Notes: a model not told the origin generated them from the letters alone. A stretch of DNA of 45,003 nt from Clostridioides sp. (GCA_031261505.1 JAISJN010000002.1:1-45003); one strand, 5' to 3'; counted from the first letter of the stretch, positions 8,392 to 16,676 are shown. Translations and numbers: made by a program.

Positions 8392-9630
8392 ATAGAGTAT
8401 TTAACCAAGAACAAAAATTTTATGTACTATTTCATAAGCACAACAGTGACTATGGCTTCTAGCAATATTTTTCAATTCATGCTGTCCTTATATGTTTTGA
8501 AAAATACCGGATCAGCAACTGCATTTGCATCGGTATTGTCGATAGCTGTGATTCCCAATATAGTTATGATACCAATGGCTGGGGTTATTGGAGATAGGTA
8601 TAATAAGAGAAAAATTCTATCTACCATATCCATACTGTACACCATTGTATTTATTTCATTTGGTACGATTTTGTATTACGGTAAGAGTTTTAACCTAATC
8701 GTGATTTATCTACTCGTTGTAATACTAGAGATATTAGAAGTATTTTACAATGGACCGCAGGATGCGATAATCCCGCAGATAGTAGATGAGGAGCATATGG
8801 CAGAGGCAAATTCTGTATCGCAAATAGATAATAATGTTGTGTCTTTAATTGGACCGCTGATAGCTGCATTTCTGTACGAGTCATTTGATATACTGGGCGG
8901 TATGGTAATAGGAAGCGTGCTTACCCTTATCTCAAGTGTGTTGACCTGTAGGATCATCATAGAAAGAGAGGAAGCAAAATTATCTACCTCAAATAAGAAC
9001 AGTATATTTAAAGATTTTAAAGAGGGAATGTATTTGATTAAGGATAATTCGTTGATTAGGAAGATAACCATTCTACCACCTATGTGTAATATGTTTTTAG
9101 GACCGATACTTACAATCGTAATGACATATTTTCTAGTATCAGTTGTAAATTTAGAAGCGACAAAATACGGCCTCTACAAAAGTCTAATATCGGCGGTTGC
9201 ATTATTAGGGCCAGTAGCGGCATTCAATATAATCAAAAAGAACGACGAAAAGAAGATTGTACCTATCTTCATAGGTGGAATTTCATTCCTTCTTCTAATA
9301 CTAACTGGTGTCATCTATCTTAGCTACAGTGGATTTATAGGAATAGAGCCTATGTATATTATGACAATAATAATTGTCGGATCTATATTCATAGTTGTAA
9401 CTATATATAATATAGCTAATAACGTTGTCAGGCAGAAGTGTGTACCAATAGAGTATTTGAGTAGAGTATCTTCTTTCACCCAAGCTTTATCAAGTATTAT
9501 AATGCCAGTATCGCTTATGATATTCGGTATCTTATTGGATAATTTTCCAGTCTACATATCGACGACTGTTGGGGTTATCGGAATGCTTCTTATTTTCATT
9601 AGAGCTAAATCAATGTTTAAAAATGAGTAG
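8392..9630 (+). CDS. MFS transporter, macrolide-efflux-like
   Basis: A major facilitator with about 12 membrane helices, close in layout to MefA-like exporters: GVIGDRYNKRK is the loop 2-3 signature of the superfamily, and the GPQDAIIPQIV plus AEANSVSQI blocks are hallmarks of the MefA/enterobactin-exporter branch. It likely expels a drug or metabolite. The first ATG (8422) lies inside what should be conserved N-terminal protein; the preceding codons read E-Y-L-T-K-N-K-N-F and the strong AGGGGGG site (8379-8384) points to a start at 8392, which is ATA. So either ATA is used or the start codon is mutated. The stretch 7916-8391 otherwise holds the terminator, intron stump and repeats. Confidence 0.82.
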   Translation: MEYLTKNKNFMYYFISTTVTMASSNIFQFMLSLYVLKNTGSATAFASVLSIAVIPNIVMIPMAGVIGDRYNKRKILSTISILYTIVFISFGTILYYGKSFNLIVIYLLVVILEILEVFYNGPQDAIIPQIVDEEHMAEANSVSQIDNNVVSLIGPLIAAFLYESFDILGGMVIGSVLTLISSVLTCRIIIEREEAKLSTSNKNSIFKDFKEGMYLIKDNSLIRKITILPPMCNMFLGPILTIVMTYFLVSVVNLEATKYGLYKSLISAVALLGPVAAFNIIKKNDEKKIVPIFIGGISFLLLILTGVIYLSYSGFIGIEPMYIMTIIIVGSIFIVVTIYNIANNVVRQKCVPIEYLSRVSSFTQALSSIIMPVSLMIFGILLDNFPVYISTTVGVIGMLLIFIRAKSMFKNE

Positions 9631-9731
9631 TTTAATAATTGGTTAAATAATAATTAGAAAATGATAATTTGTTGAATAGTGATTGCTTGGCAGTAGATGA
9701 ATCATTAAGTTCGAATCTATGGCGAGCACAC

Positions 9732-9776
9732 AAAAAGATTGTCCCCCTACCTTCTTAGATAGGGGACGATCTTTTT
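9732..9776. terminator. Bidirectional terminator between convergent genes
   Basis: AAAAAGATTGTCCCC...GGGGACGATCTTTTT forms a long stem with A and T runs on opposite sides, so it can end both the MFS transcript (plus) and the DUF421/DUF4363 transcript (minus). Confidence 0.88.
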
Positions 9777-9823
9777 CTAGTTAAATGTCGGTTCACGATT
9801 CAGTCTGGGGTTAACCAACACAT

Positions 9824-10216
9824 TTAGAGGATATAGTCCAACTCAAAGTTGACATTTCCTCTTATTGCCCTCATCTGACCTCTGACCAGCTCAGATTGTT
9901 CAAAAGCAGAAAGCTTATCCTCTAGAGCGGTTGCCCTTTGAAGAACCTCTAGATAGGTACTCACAGATTCAAAAGGACCGTGGTCCAATGTAAGATACCA
10001 CCTTCTTTTATTTGCATTCCAGTATTCATATGCAGAAACTGCCTTCTTGTTAGCGTCCTCCCAATTATCTGCTTCAATTTCAGCTTCGATAGCTATTATC
10101 TGCTCATCGAATTCAGATGTAAATGAATTTACCTTATCAGAATTGTATACAGCAAATGTCACAAATAGAATTGTAAAAATTATTGCAAAAATCGTCGATT
10201 TGATTTCAATCACCAC
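9824..10216 (-). CDS. DUF4363 family protein
   Basis: A 130-residue protein with an N-terminal membrane helix (about 7-24) and a helical outside part rich in Glu, Ala and Trp, including EADNWEDANKKA. These are the marks of DUF4363, found in Clostridia and Bacilli almost always next to a DUF421 gene, as here. The function is not known. It begins directly after the stop of the DUF421 gene on the same strand, so the pair is one operon. Confidence 0.8.
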   Translation of the reverse strand: MVIEIKSTIFAIIFTILFVTFAVYNSDKVNSFTSEFDEQIIAIEAEIEADNWEDANKKAVSAYEYWNANKRRWYLTLDHGPFESVSTYLEVLQRATALEDKLSAFEQSELVRGQMRAIRGNVNFELDYIL

Positions 10217-10873
10217 CTATATCTGTTTTGGTTGAATAAATATTTTGTCGTACTCGTCGAGTATACATACGAGGACGTGTTCTGGCTTATCTATATGGTG
10301 CGATTTAAGAATCCCTTCCAACCAACAGAAATCTTTGTCAGCCGATTTAAGCCCCTTTTCAGAAACTATACCATCTACTATTAAAGGTATGGGAAGGTGT
10401 ACGTATTTCTTTGATGGTGTGGTGTTGTAGTTTGTGGTTGGAACGACGCTCAAACTACCGTCCGATTCCAGGATAGCGTATTGTATATCCTTTAGATTAA
10501 AATATCCTTGTACTCTCAATTGCTCCATAAGTTCTTCTATATTTATTCTCTCTCGTTTCAATGCTTTGTAGAGGATAGTACCGTTGTCTATTATAACGGT
10601 AGAGCCTCCAGATAGAATCCTGTGAAAAGTCTTGCTTTTTAGGCTGATAAATGAGACTAGGGTCTGCATGAGTACAAGTCCAACTATGGCAGCTATTCCC
10701 TTTAGAATGGGAATATCGTTGTTCTCCATAGGGACGGCAGCGACTTCGGCGATGAGTAGGGTTATGACGAGGTCGAAACAGTTCATCTCAGCAATTTCAC
10801 CCTTACCCATGAGCCTCATAGCAATGAGAACCGCAATATATAAAAGTATGCTTCTTATCAATACAACCAACAT
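10217..10873 (-). CDS. DUF421 (YetF-like) membrane protein
   Basis: A 218-residue protein with about three N-terminal helices in the first 75 residues, including the ALIAMRLMGKGEIAEMN-type opening and FDLVITLLIAEVAAVPMEN, followed by a cytosolic alpha/beta domain (about 85-210) with STVIIDNGTI and NIEELMEQLRVQGYF. This is the DUF421/YetF family. Related proteins in spore formers are linked to germination or membrane stress, but no firm activity is known. First gene of the DUF421-DUF4363 operon, read leftward, with GAGGGAG as ribosome site before the ATG. Confidence 0.88.
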   Translation of the reverse strand: MLVVLIRSILLYIAVLIAMRLMGKGEIAEMNCFDLVITLLIAEVAAVPMENNDIPILKGIAAIVGLVLMQTLVSFISLKSKTFHRILSGGSTVIIDNGTILYKALKRERINIEELMEQLRVQGYFNLKDIQYAILESDGSLSVVPTTNYNTTPSKKYVHLPIPLIVDGIVSEKGLKSADKDFCWLEGILKSHHIDKPEHVLVCILDEYDKIFIQPKQI

Positions 10874-10982
10874 AGTGTTACTCCCTCTTAAAAAAATATT
10901 TACTAATATTATTAACAGAATAGAGTATTATAATTCATATAACTTGAGGTTTTGCTGAAACTATGATAAACTAATATTTAAC

Positions 10983-11084
10983 AGATAATTCTCAGCAAAC
11001 GATATCCGATTTTCGAGGTTTGTGTAGGATTATCTCTATTTTGGGCTAAATGTATAATCTGCCGCGTGAGAAATCGTTTGCGAG
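10983..11084 (+). promoter_or_regulatory. Folded leader upstream of the Rh-type channel gene
   Basis: Within the 289-base gap 10874-11162 there are competing pairings: AGATAAT (10983-10989) with ATTATCT (11029-11035), CTCAGCAAACGAT (10991-11003) with ATCGTTTGCGAG (11073-11084), and CAAAC (10996-11000) with GTTTG (11018-11022). The first two cannot be nested, so they form a pseudoknot or alternate. This could be a regulatory RNA leader or a mobile-element scar. No known riboswitch consensus was recognised. Confidence 0.4.
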
Positions 11085-11162
11085 ATATAGAATAACGTTT
11101 GCCAAACACCTATGCATATATATAGATGTGAAATAAAAAATTACATAAAAGGGGTTAAAAAA

Positions 11163-12224
11163 ATGGAAATCTTATGGCAGTATAATTTTGCAATTGCTAT
11201 CTTAGCGATGTTGCTACTCGGATTTGGATTTTTAATGGTATTTGTTAAAAATAACGGATTCAACGCTCTTACTGGTACATATCTAGTTGTTGCAACTGTA
11301 ATACCTGTTTACATCTTACTTAGAAACACAGGGGTGATATCAGGGGAGGTAATACCTGCAGATACTGTAGAAGCAGTTATATTTGCAGAATTTGCAGCAG
11401 CAGCGGCACTTATATCTATGGGTGCTGTATTGGGTAGGTTAAAGACTTATCAACATATTATTCTTGGAGTTTTATCGGTATTATTCTATATGGTAAATGA
11501 ATGGATGGTTACAGACGGAGGTCTAGGAATAACTAAGGGATTCGTCGATGTAGCTGGATCTATAGGAATACACGCTTTCGGTGCGTACTTCGGTATAGGA
11601 CTTACAATTATATTGACATCTAAAAAACAAAGAGAGACATCTATTGAATCTGATTCTACTTCAGACAGATTTTCTATGATAGGTTCTATGGTTTTATGGA
11701 TATTCTGGCCAAGTTTTTGCAGTGCTATAGTAAGTACGGATTTAATAGCAAAAACTGCTGTAAATACAATATTGGCACTCTGTGGTGCAACGCTTATGGC
11801 CTATATAGCGAGTGCCTTATTCAGACGTGGAAAGGCATCGATTGCGGATATAGCAAATGCATCTCTAGCAGGTGGTGTCGCTATAGGATCTACATGTAGT
11901 ATAATGGCACCTACAGGGGCGTTCATAATAGGTCTATTAGCGGGACTCTTATGTGTATTTGGATATGTGTACGTTCAACCTTTCTTGGAAGAAAAATTCA
12001 ACATAGTGGACACTTGTGGTGTACACAACTTACACGGTATGCCAGGTCTCCTAGGTGGATTGGCAGCGTTGACAGTAGCGCCTACAATGGTAGGAGCGCA
12101 GTTTGCTGGAATTGTATTCACAGTTGTCTTTGCATTAATCGGAGGCTTGGTATCAGGTTTTGTAATAAAACTTACTGGCGTTAGAGAACATGCTTACGAA
12201 GACGCCGAAGAGTACATTGCGTAG
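11163..12224 (+). CDS. Ammonium channel of the Rh (rhesus) subfamily
   Basis: A 353-residue membrane protein of the Amt/Rh superfamily, about 11 helices, expected to let NH3/NH4+ (or, as proposed for Rh proteins, CO2) cross the membrane as a trimer. Rh-specific wording is clear: IHAFGAYFG around the first pore histidine, LWIFWPSFCSA in place of the Amt GWFGFNAGSA motif, LAGGVAIGS, and DTCGVHNLHGMPGLLGG around the second pore histidine. Both twin histidines are kept. The ATG at 11163 follows AAAGGGG; an in-frame ATG 51 bases upstream has no ribosome site. No glnK (PII) gene is adjacent, unusual for Amt but usual for Rh. A terminator follows at 12301. Confidence 0.87.
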   Translation: MEILWQYNFAIAILAMLLLGFGFLMVFVKNNGFNALTGTYLVVATVIPVYILLRNTGVISGEVIPADTVEAVIFAEFAAAAALISMGAVLGRLKTYQHIILGVLSVLFYMVNEWMVTDGGLGITKGFVDVAGSIGIHAFGAYFGIGLTIILTSKKQRETSIESDSTSDRFSMIGSMVLWIFWPSFCSAIVSTDLIAKTAVNTILALCGATLMAYIASALFRRGKASIADIANASLAGGVAIGSTCSIMAPTGAFIIGLLAGLLCVFGYVYVQPFLEEKFNIVDTCGVHNLHGMPGLLGGLAALTVAPTMVGAQFAGIVFTVVFALIGGLVSGFVIKLTGVREHAYEDAEEYIA

Positions 12225-12300
12225 TCAAAATATAGGGTATAGTGAGCGAGTGGTATGAAGACGCCCGTGGAGGCTATAGAGTAAAATCTTGTTTTAAACT

Positions 12301-12345
12301 AGAGAAAGATGTATCCATCTATTTATGTGGGTGCATCTTTCTCAT
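12301..12345 (+). terminator. Rho-independent terminator after the Rh-type gene
   Basis: AGAGAAAGATGTATCC pairs with GGGTGCATCTTTCTC, followed by ATTTTAATTT. Confidence 0.85.
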
Positions 12346-12462
12346 TTTAATTTGGGGAGATCCAAAATAATGCAATTATTATTAACTTATTCGCAAAATT
12401 AAAAGAAAAACATTGAAAACTGCTGTAATTGTTGTAAAATTAATTTAGTACGTAATTTTGTA

Positions 12463-12566
12463 TATAACTTGAGATAAATGTCCATCACCTCTACATGTGG
12501 CGGACATAATTCTATTATGCAATTGGGATATATCTCAGACTTAAACCGTTGAATCATTATTTAATA
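12463..12566 (+). repeat. Dispersed two-hairpin element, copy 1
   Basis: Starts TATAACTTGAGATAAATG, has a first hairpin with ATGTCC/GGACAT arms around CAC/GTG, and ends CCGTTGAATCATTATTTAAT. The outer TGAGATA arm can pair with TATCTCA at 12532-12537, further away than in other copies. It ends 20 bases before the start codon of the FtsZ-like gene. The rest of the gap 12346-12462 is AT-rich with no feature I can name. Confidence 0.8.
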
Positions 12567-12585
12567 TAGAAGGGAAAGATTACAC

Positions 12586-13425
12586 ATGGAAAATGAAAAA
12601 TTAGCGAGATTAATTGCAATAGAAGACGAGGGCATAGAAAATTTAAAATATATAGAAAAAGAACTTGAAGGTACTTTCGATATACAGACACTTAAGATGA
12701 ATCAAGATGTAGACGAAGAAAACTTAAGGAGCTTATTTGACGGCATAGAAATACTGTTTACACTCTACAACTCGGATGATAAGGACGTACTAAATATAGC
12801 AAGGGCTATAGAAGCTATGTCTTCACCTAGAAGAATACTAACTATATCAATAGATACATCTGAAAAACAAGAAGTCGGCAATATAAATGAAACAAAATCA
12901 AGTTCAAGTCCAAGTTTAAATTCAGGCTCAAATGCAGGTTCAAACTTCAACTCAAAATCAAACGCAGCGGAAGACGAGTCTAAAAAAGAAGCTGAAGGCG
13001 AAGAAGTACAGTTTGGCAGGGAAATTGCAATTCAAACTAGTAAACTACCTAAGTTCGCCAAAATCATGAAAATGATGGCTGATTCTCTATCTATGGAGTG
13101 TTTGATAAATATAGATATTACGGACTTGAGAGAGGTAATAGCTGGCGAGAAGGGTATAAAGTATTCTTACAATGAATTTTCTATGGAAACATTTGATATA
13201 GACCTTGCTAGCCGTGAAATAGAGGAGTCTATAGAGTCACAGGGAAGTGAATTCCTTGGAAAATCAAATGTAATACTCCTTGAGGGCGAAATAGAACTTT
13301 CGCAGTTAAATGATTTTATAACTAAAATAACTCAATCAGAGGGAGATCCAGCCTGGTCTATATTTTCGTTTAACGAAGCCCATGATACTCAGAATAGGTT
13401 AAAGGTGACCTTCATTCAAAACTAG
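12586..13425 (+). CDS. Divergent FtsZ-like protein lacking the GTP-binding signature
   Basis: A 279-residue protein without an obvious named family, but its two halves line up with FtsZ. Residues 5-95 follow the FtsZ nucleotide-domain order (a strand, GIENLKYI helix, then DGIEILFTLYNSDDKDVLNIARAIEAM) with YNSDDKD where GGGTGTG should be. Residues 97-140 are a Ser/Asn-rich, then acidic, linker. Residues 165-279 resemble the FtsZ T7 region and C-terminal domain: SMECLINIDITDLREVI matches the FtsZ SMPGLINLDFADVRTVM pattern, and DPAWSIF...RLKVTFI matches DPDANIIFG...IKVTVIA. It probably cannot bind GTP but keeps the T7-loop N-x-D-x-x-D. A role with FtsZ is inference. A dispersed element forms its leader; an ABC-F gene follows 83 bases later. 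Confidence 0.55.
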   Translation: MENEKLARLIAIEDEGIENLKYIEKELEGTFDIQTLKMNQDVDEENLRSLFDGIEILFTLYNSDDKDVLNIARAIEAMSSPRRILTISIDTSEKQEVGNINETKSSSSPSLNSGSNAGSNFNSKSNAAEDESKKEAEGEEVQFGREIAIQTSKLPKFAKIMKMMADSLSMECLINIDITDLREVIAGEKGIKYSYNEFSMETFDIDLASREIEESIESQGSEFLGKSNVILLEGEIELSQLNDFITKITQSEGDPAWSIFSFNEAHDTQNRLKVTFIQN

Positions 13426-13508
13426 CAGGGGTGATTGACTTTATGTCGATTTTAAGATATCATAGAGACTGTATGTAAAAATAAGAAATGGAAAGGAATT
13501 AATCATAT

Positions 13509-15134
13509 ATGCTACAAGTTACAGGCGTGGGAATAAGATTTGGAGACAAAGAACTCTTCAAAGATGTTAATTTAAAATTTACAAAGGGAAACTGCTACGG
13601 AATAATTGGAGCAAATGGAGCAGGTAAATCTACCTTTTTAAAAATATTATCAGGGGACTTAGAGCCTAATTCAGGAAATGTTTCAATAACAGATAAAGAA
13701 AGAATGTCTGTATTAAAGCAGGACCATTATGGATTTGAAGAGGAAGAAGTAATAAACGTAGTTATTCAAGGTCATGAAAGACTTTGGAAAATAATGCACG
13801 AAAAAGATGCGCTATATATGAAAGAAGATTTCAACGATGAGGACGGAATCAAGGCAGCTGAGCTAGAAGGCGAGTTTGCCGAGTTAGACGGTTGGGATGC
13901 TGAGACAAATGCAGAAAAAATCCTAATGGGTCTAGGAATAGACAAGGACATGCACCATAAACTTATGAAGGATTTAAACGGTGGAGAAAAAGTCAAAGTG
14001 TTACTTGCACAGGCGTTGTTCGGAAAACCAGAGATACTACTTCTCGATGAGCCTACCAACCACTTGGATTTCAAATCAATAAACTGGTTAAACGACTTCA
14101 TAATGGATTTGGAAGATTCAATAGTAATAATCGTTTCGCACGATAGACATTTCTTGAATAAGGTATGTACTAACATCGTCGACGTCGATTTTGGAAAAAT
14201 ACAAATGTATGTAGGTAACTACGATTTCTGGTACGAATCAAGTCAGTTGGCATTACAACTTGCAAAGGATCAGAATAAAAAGACTGAGGAAAAAATAGCA
14301 CAGTTAAAAGAGTTCATCGCGAGATTTAGCTCAAATGCATCTAAGGCTAAACAGGCAACTTCAAGGAAGAAACAACTTGATAAATTGGAATTGGAAGATA
14401 TTCAGCCTTCAAGAAGAAGATATCCATACGTTGGGTTTACTCCAGCCAGAGATATCGGAAACGAGGTACTTGAAGTTCACAACCTTACAAAGACAATAGA
14501 CGGAGTAAAGGTATTAGACGATGTTTCATTTAGACTAGACAGCGACGATAAAGTGGTCTTCTTAGGAGATGAAATGGCGACTACAGCCTTATTAAACATA
14601 CTTATGGGAGAAGATGAACAAGATAGCGGTACATTTAAATGGGGAGTCACAACTACTCAGGACTATATGCCGAAAAACCACAATAAATTCTTCGATGGAG
14701 TAGAGTACTCACTAGTTGACTGGTTGAGACAGTTCTCAGAAGAAAAGAGTGAAAGCTTTATAAGAGGATTCCTAGGAAGAATGTTATTCTCTGGTGAAGA
14801 AGCCCTTAAGGAAGCGTACGTGCTTTCAGGAGGAGAAAAAGTTAGATGTATGTTGTCAAAACTGATGCTTTCAAATGCGAATGTACTGGTATTGGACGAT
14901 CCAACTAACCACCTCGACCTAGAAAGTATAACTTCAGTAAACAAGGGACTTGAGAAATTTGCAGGAGTTCTTTTATTTACATCACATGACCATCAGTTCA
15001 TATCTACAATAGCCAATAGGATGATAGAAATAACTCCAAATGGGCTTATGGACAGAAAGATGAACTTTGATGAATACCTTGAAGACGCTGATATTCAGGC
15101 GAAATTAAAGGAAATGTACGGAGTTGCTAAATAG
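13509..15134 (+). CDS. ABC-F family ATPase, YkpA/YbiT type
   Basis: A 541-residue soluble protein with two ABC cassettes and no membrane helix, the ABC-F plan; such proteins act on the ribosome in translation quality control or antibiotic protection. Cassette 1 has Walker A GANGAGKST (about 36-44), LNGGEKVKV and LLLDEPTNHLD. The linker (about 245-300) is rich in Lys and Gln as in the P-site interaction motif region. Cassette 2 has LSGGEKVRC and VLVLDDPTNHLD, but its Walker A position reads GDEMATTAL, without the usual Gly-Lys; a weak P-loop there is a trait of YkpA-like members. FKWGVTTTQDYMP also fits YkpA. ATG follows GGAAAGGAA. Terminator at 15235. Confidence 0.88.
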   Translation: MLQVTGVGIRFGDKELFKDVNLKFTKGNCYGIIGANGAGKSTFLKILSGDLEPNSGNVSITDKERMSVLKQDHYGFEEEEVINVVIQGHERLWKIMHEKDALYMKEDFNDEDGIKAAELEGEFAELDGWDAETNAEKILMGLGIDKDMHHKLMKDLNGGEKVKVLLAQALFGKPEILLLDEPTNHLDFKSINWLNDFIMDLEDSIVIIVSHDRHFLNKVCTNIVDVDFGKIQMYVGNYDFWYESSQLALQLAKDQNKKTEEKIAQLKEFIARFSSNASKAKQATSRKKQLDKLELEDIQPSRRRYPYVGFTPARDIGNEVLEVHNLTKTIDGVKVLDDVSFRLDSDDKVVFLGDEMATTALLNILMGEDEQDSGTFKWGVTTTQDYMPKNHNKFFDGVEYSLVDWLRQFSEEKSESFIRGFLGRMLFSGEEALKEAYVLSGGEKVRCMLSKLMLSNANVLVLDDPTNHLDLESITSVNKGLEKFAGVLLFTSHDHQFISTIANRMIEITPNGLMDRKMNFDEYLEDADIQAKLKEMYGVAK

Positions 15135-15234
15135 CATTGCTGAAGTTAAATAAAGTATAAATAACTAGACAAACAGTTCTAGAATAGTTTTTAAATTGAT
15201 AGAATAGATTTCAATGGTTAGAATAGATACGTGG

Positions 15235-15264
15235 ATGGGGAGGCGATTAGTCTCTCCATTTTTA
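15235..15264 (+). terminator. Rho-independent terminator after the ABC-F gene
   Basis: ATGGGGAGGC, a 5-base loop, and GTCTCTCCAT pair with minor mismatches, then a T run. Confidence 0.75.
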
Positions 15265-15273
15265 TGTGAACTA

Positions 15274-15366
15274 AATAACTTGAGATAAATGCCAGCACAG
15301 GTACTTTGCAGTACGAGCACTTTGCAGCACAGGTACTTTACAGCACAAGCTATTACCGTTTAATAA
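15274..15366 (+). repeat. Dispersed element copy 2, interior replaced by 16-bp tandem repeats
   Basis: The 5' end ATAACTTGAGATAAATG is intact and the 3' end TATTACCGTTTAATAAG is a weak match to the family tail. Between them are three and a half 16-bp units: GCACAGGTACTTTGCA (15295), GTACGAGCACTTTGCA (15311), GCACAGGTACTTTACA (15327), GCACAAGC (15343). The expansion sits where the first hairpin should be. It ends about 20 bases before the lipoprotein gene start. Confidence 0.65.
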
Positions 15367-15386
15367 GACGATTGGGGGAGAGTCGA

Positions 15387-16676
15387 ATGAAATACGATCA
15401 GAAGAAGATATTTTCAAAAGCTATGGCGATAGTTGTATGTATGATGTTGTTTATGACAGGGTGTACACAACAGTCTAGCGATGTTACGGATTCAGAAAAC
15501 AAAACAGAAAATCAGACAGAAAATACCAAGAGCGCAGGCGATAAGGGAGATTTACAGGATTCAAAAGCTCCAAATGAAGAGAAAGAGAATAAGAATAAGA
15601 AGAGCGAGACTGAAAACAATTCAGCAGTACAAAATGTAAATGAAGCAGAACTTCATTTTATAAACACTGGAAACAGCGATGCAATCCTCATAAAACAGGG
15701 AGAAAATGCCGCATTGATAGATGGTGGCGACAACGACGACGAAAAATTAGTCGTAAATTATTTGAAAAATCAGGGTGTGAAGGAATTAGAGTACGTATTT
15801 GCGACTCATCCTCATGCCGACCATATAGGTGGATTGGATGCAGTGGTTTCAAAGATTCCAGTTAAACACGTATATGTAAGCAATGGAGACGCAAAGACAA
15901 AAACTTATAGAGACTTCATATACGCTATGTCTGATAAGGGCTTGTACCCAAGTGTGCCGCTGTTAAACAGCGAATTCAAACTTGGAACTTCTATGTTTGA
16001 GGTGCTATCTGTAGCAAATACAGATGACCCAAACAACAATTCAATAGTACTCGAATACACGAATGGCTATGACAAGATTCTATTGATGGGTGATGCGGAT
16101 AAGGAAATAGAGAGTAAAATAAACGTGGGAAAAGTGGATTTGCTTAAAGTTGGGCACCATGGATCGCGTACAGCTTCAAGTAAATCGTTTATAGACAAGA
16201 TTCAGCCAAAGTACGCTGTAATGTTGGTTGGCAAAAACAACGACTATGGTCATCCACACCAGGAATCATTAGATGTATTAAAGAGCGATAATGTAGAGAT
16301 ACACAGGAGCGACGAGTGCGGAGATATAGTATTTAAATCAACAGGAAAAGGACTAGTCGTAAATTGTGCAAAGGGAAGTTTCAAGCCTGGTGACAATAGG
16401 GGAATTAAATCATCCAAGTCTGAAGAGAAATCTTCTAATTCAAGTGCTGCAGTGGCAGCTGGCACAGCGAGTTTAGGAAGAGTAGGAAGCGAATCAGCCA
16501 ACAGCAATAATTCTGGGGATAGTCAATCACCTACTGCCGACACAGTGTACTGGACTCCAGGAGGAAAAGTATACCACTCCAGCTCGAATTGTAAAACTCT
16601 ACAAAAAAGTAAGAATATAAAATCGGGAACCATATCGGAGTCAGGTAAGTCAAGAGCCTGCAGAGTATGTTATTAA
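15387..16676 (+). CDS. Metallo-beta-lactamase-fold lipoprotein, ComEC C-terminal-like
   Basis: A 429-residue exported lipoprotein. A signal peptide ends in the lipobox FMTGC (Cys near residue 26), then a long Glu/Asn/Lys-rich spacer to about residue 85. The catalytic domain (about 88-330) has ATHPHADHIGG, the HxHxDH metal site, GDAD and KVGHHGSRTASS, as in the C-terminal hydrolase domain of ComEC/Rec2 proteins. After a Ser-rich linker the last 45 residues read VYWTPGGKVYH...SSNC...C-x-x-C, a small zinc-binding-like module also seen at the ends of other secreted nucleases. It could cut nucleic acid or other phosphodiesters outside the cell. ATG 15387 is chosen for GGGGGAGAG at 15374-15382; an upstream in-frame ATG lies in the repeats. 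Confidence 0.82.
   Translation: MKYDQKKIFSKAMAIVVCMMLFMTGCTQQSSDVTDSENKTENQTENTKSAGDKGDLQDSKAPNEEKENKNKKSETENNSAVQNVNEAELHFINTGNSDAILIKQGENAALIDGGDNDDEKLVVNYLKNQGVKELEYVFATHPHADHIGGLDAVVSKIPVKHVYVSNGDAKTKTYRDFIYAMSDKGLYPSVPLLNSEFKLGTSMFEVLSVANTDDPNNNSIVLEYTNGYDKILLMGDADKEIESKINVGKVDLLKVGHHGSRTASSKSFIDKIQPKYAVMLVGKNNDYGHPHQESLDVLKSDNVEIHRSDECGDIVFKSTGKGLVVNCAKGSFKPGDNRGIKSSKSEEKSSNSSAAVAAGTASLGRVGSESANSNNSGDSQSPTADTVYWTPGGKVYHSSSNCKTLQKSKNIKSGTISESGKSRACRVCY

Noticed and set aside
10991-11084. Known riboswitch or glnA-type RNA before the Rh-type gene
   Set aside because: No consensus of the glutamine or other known riboswitch classes could be matched; left as an unnamed folded leader.
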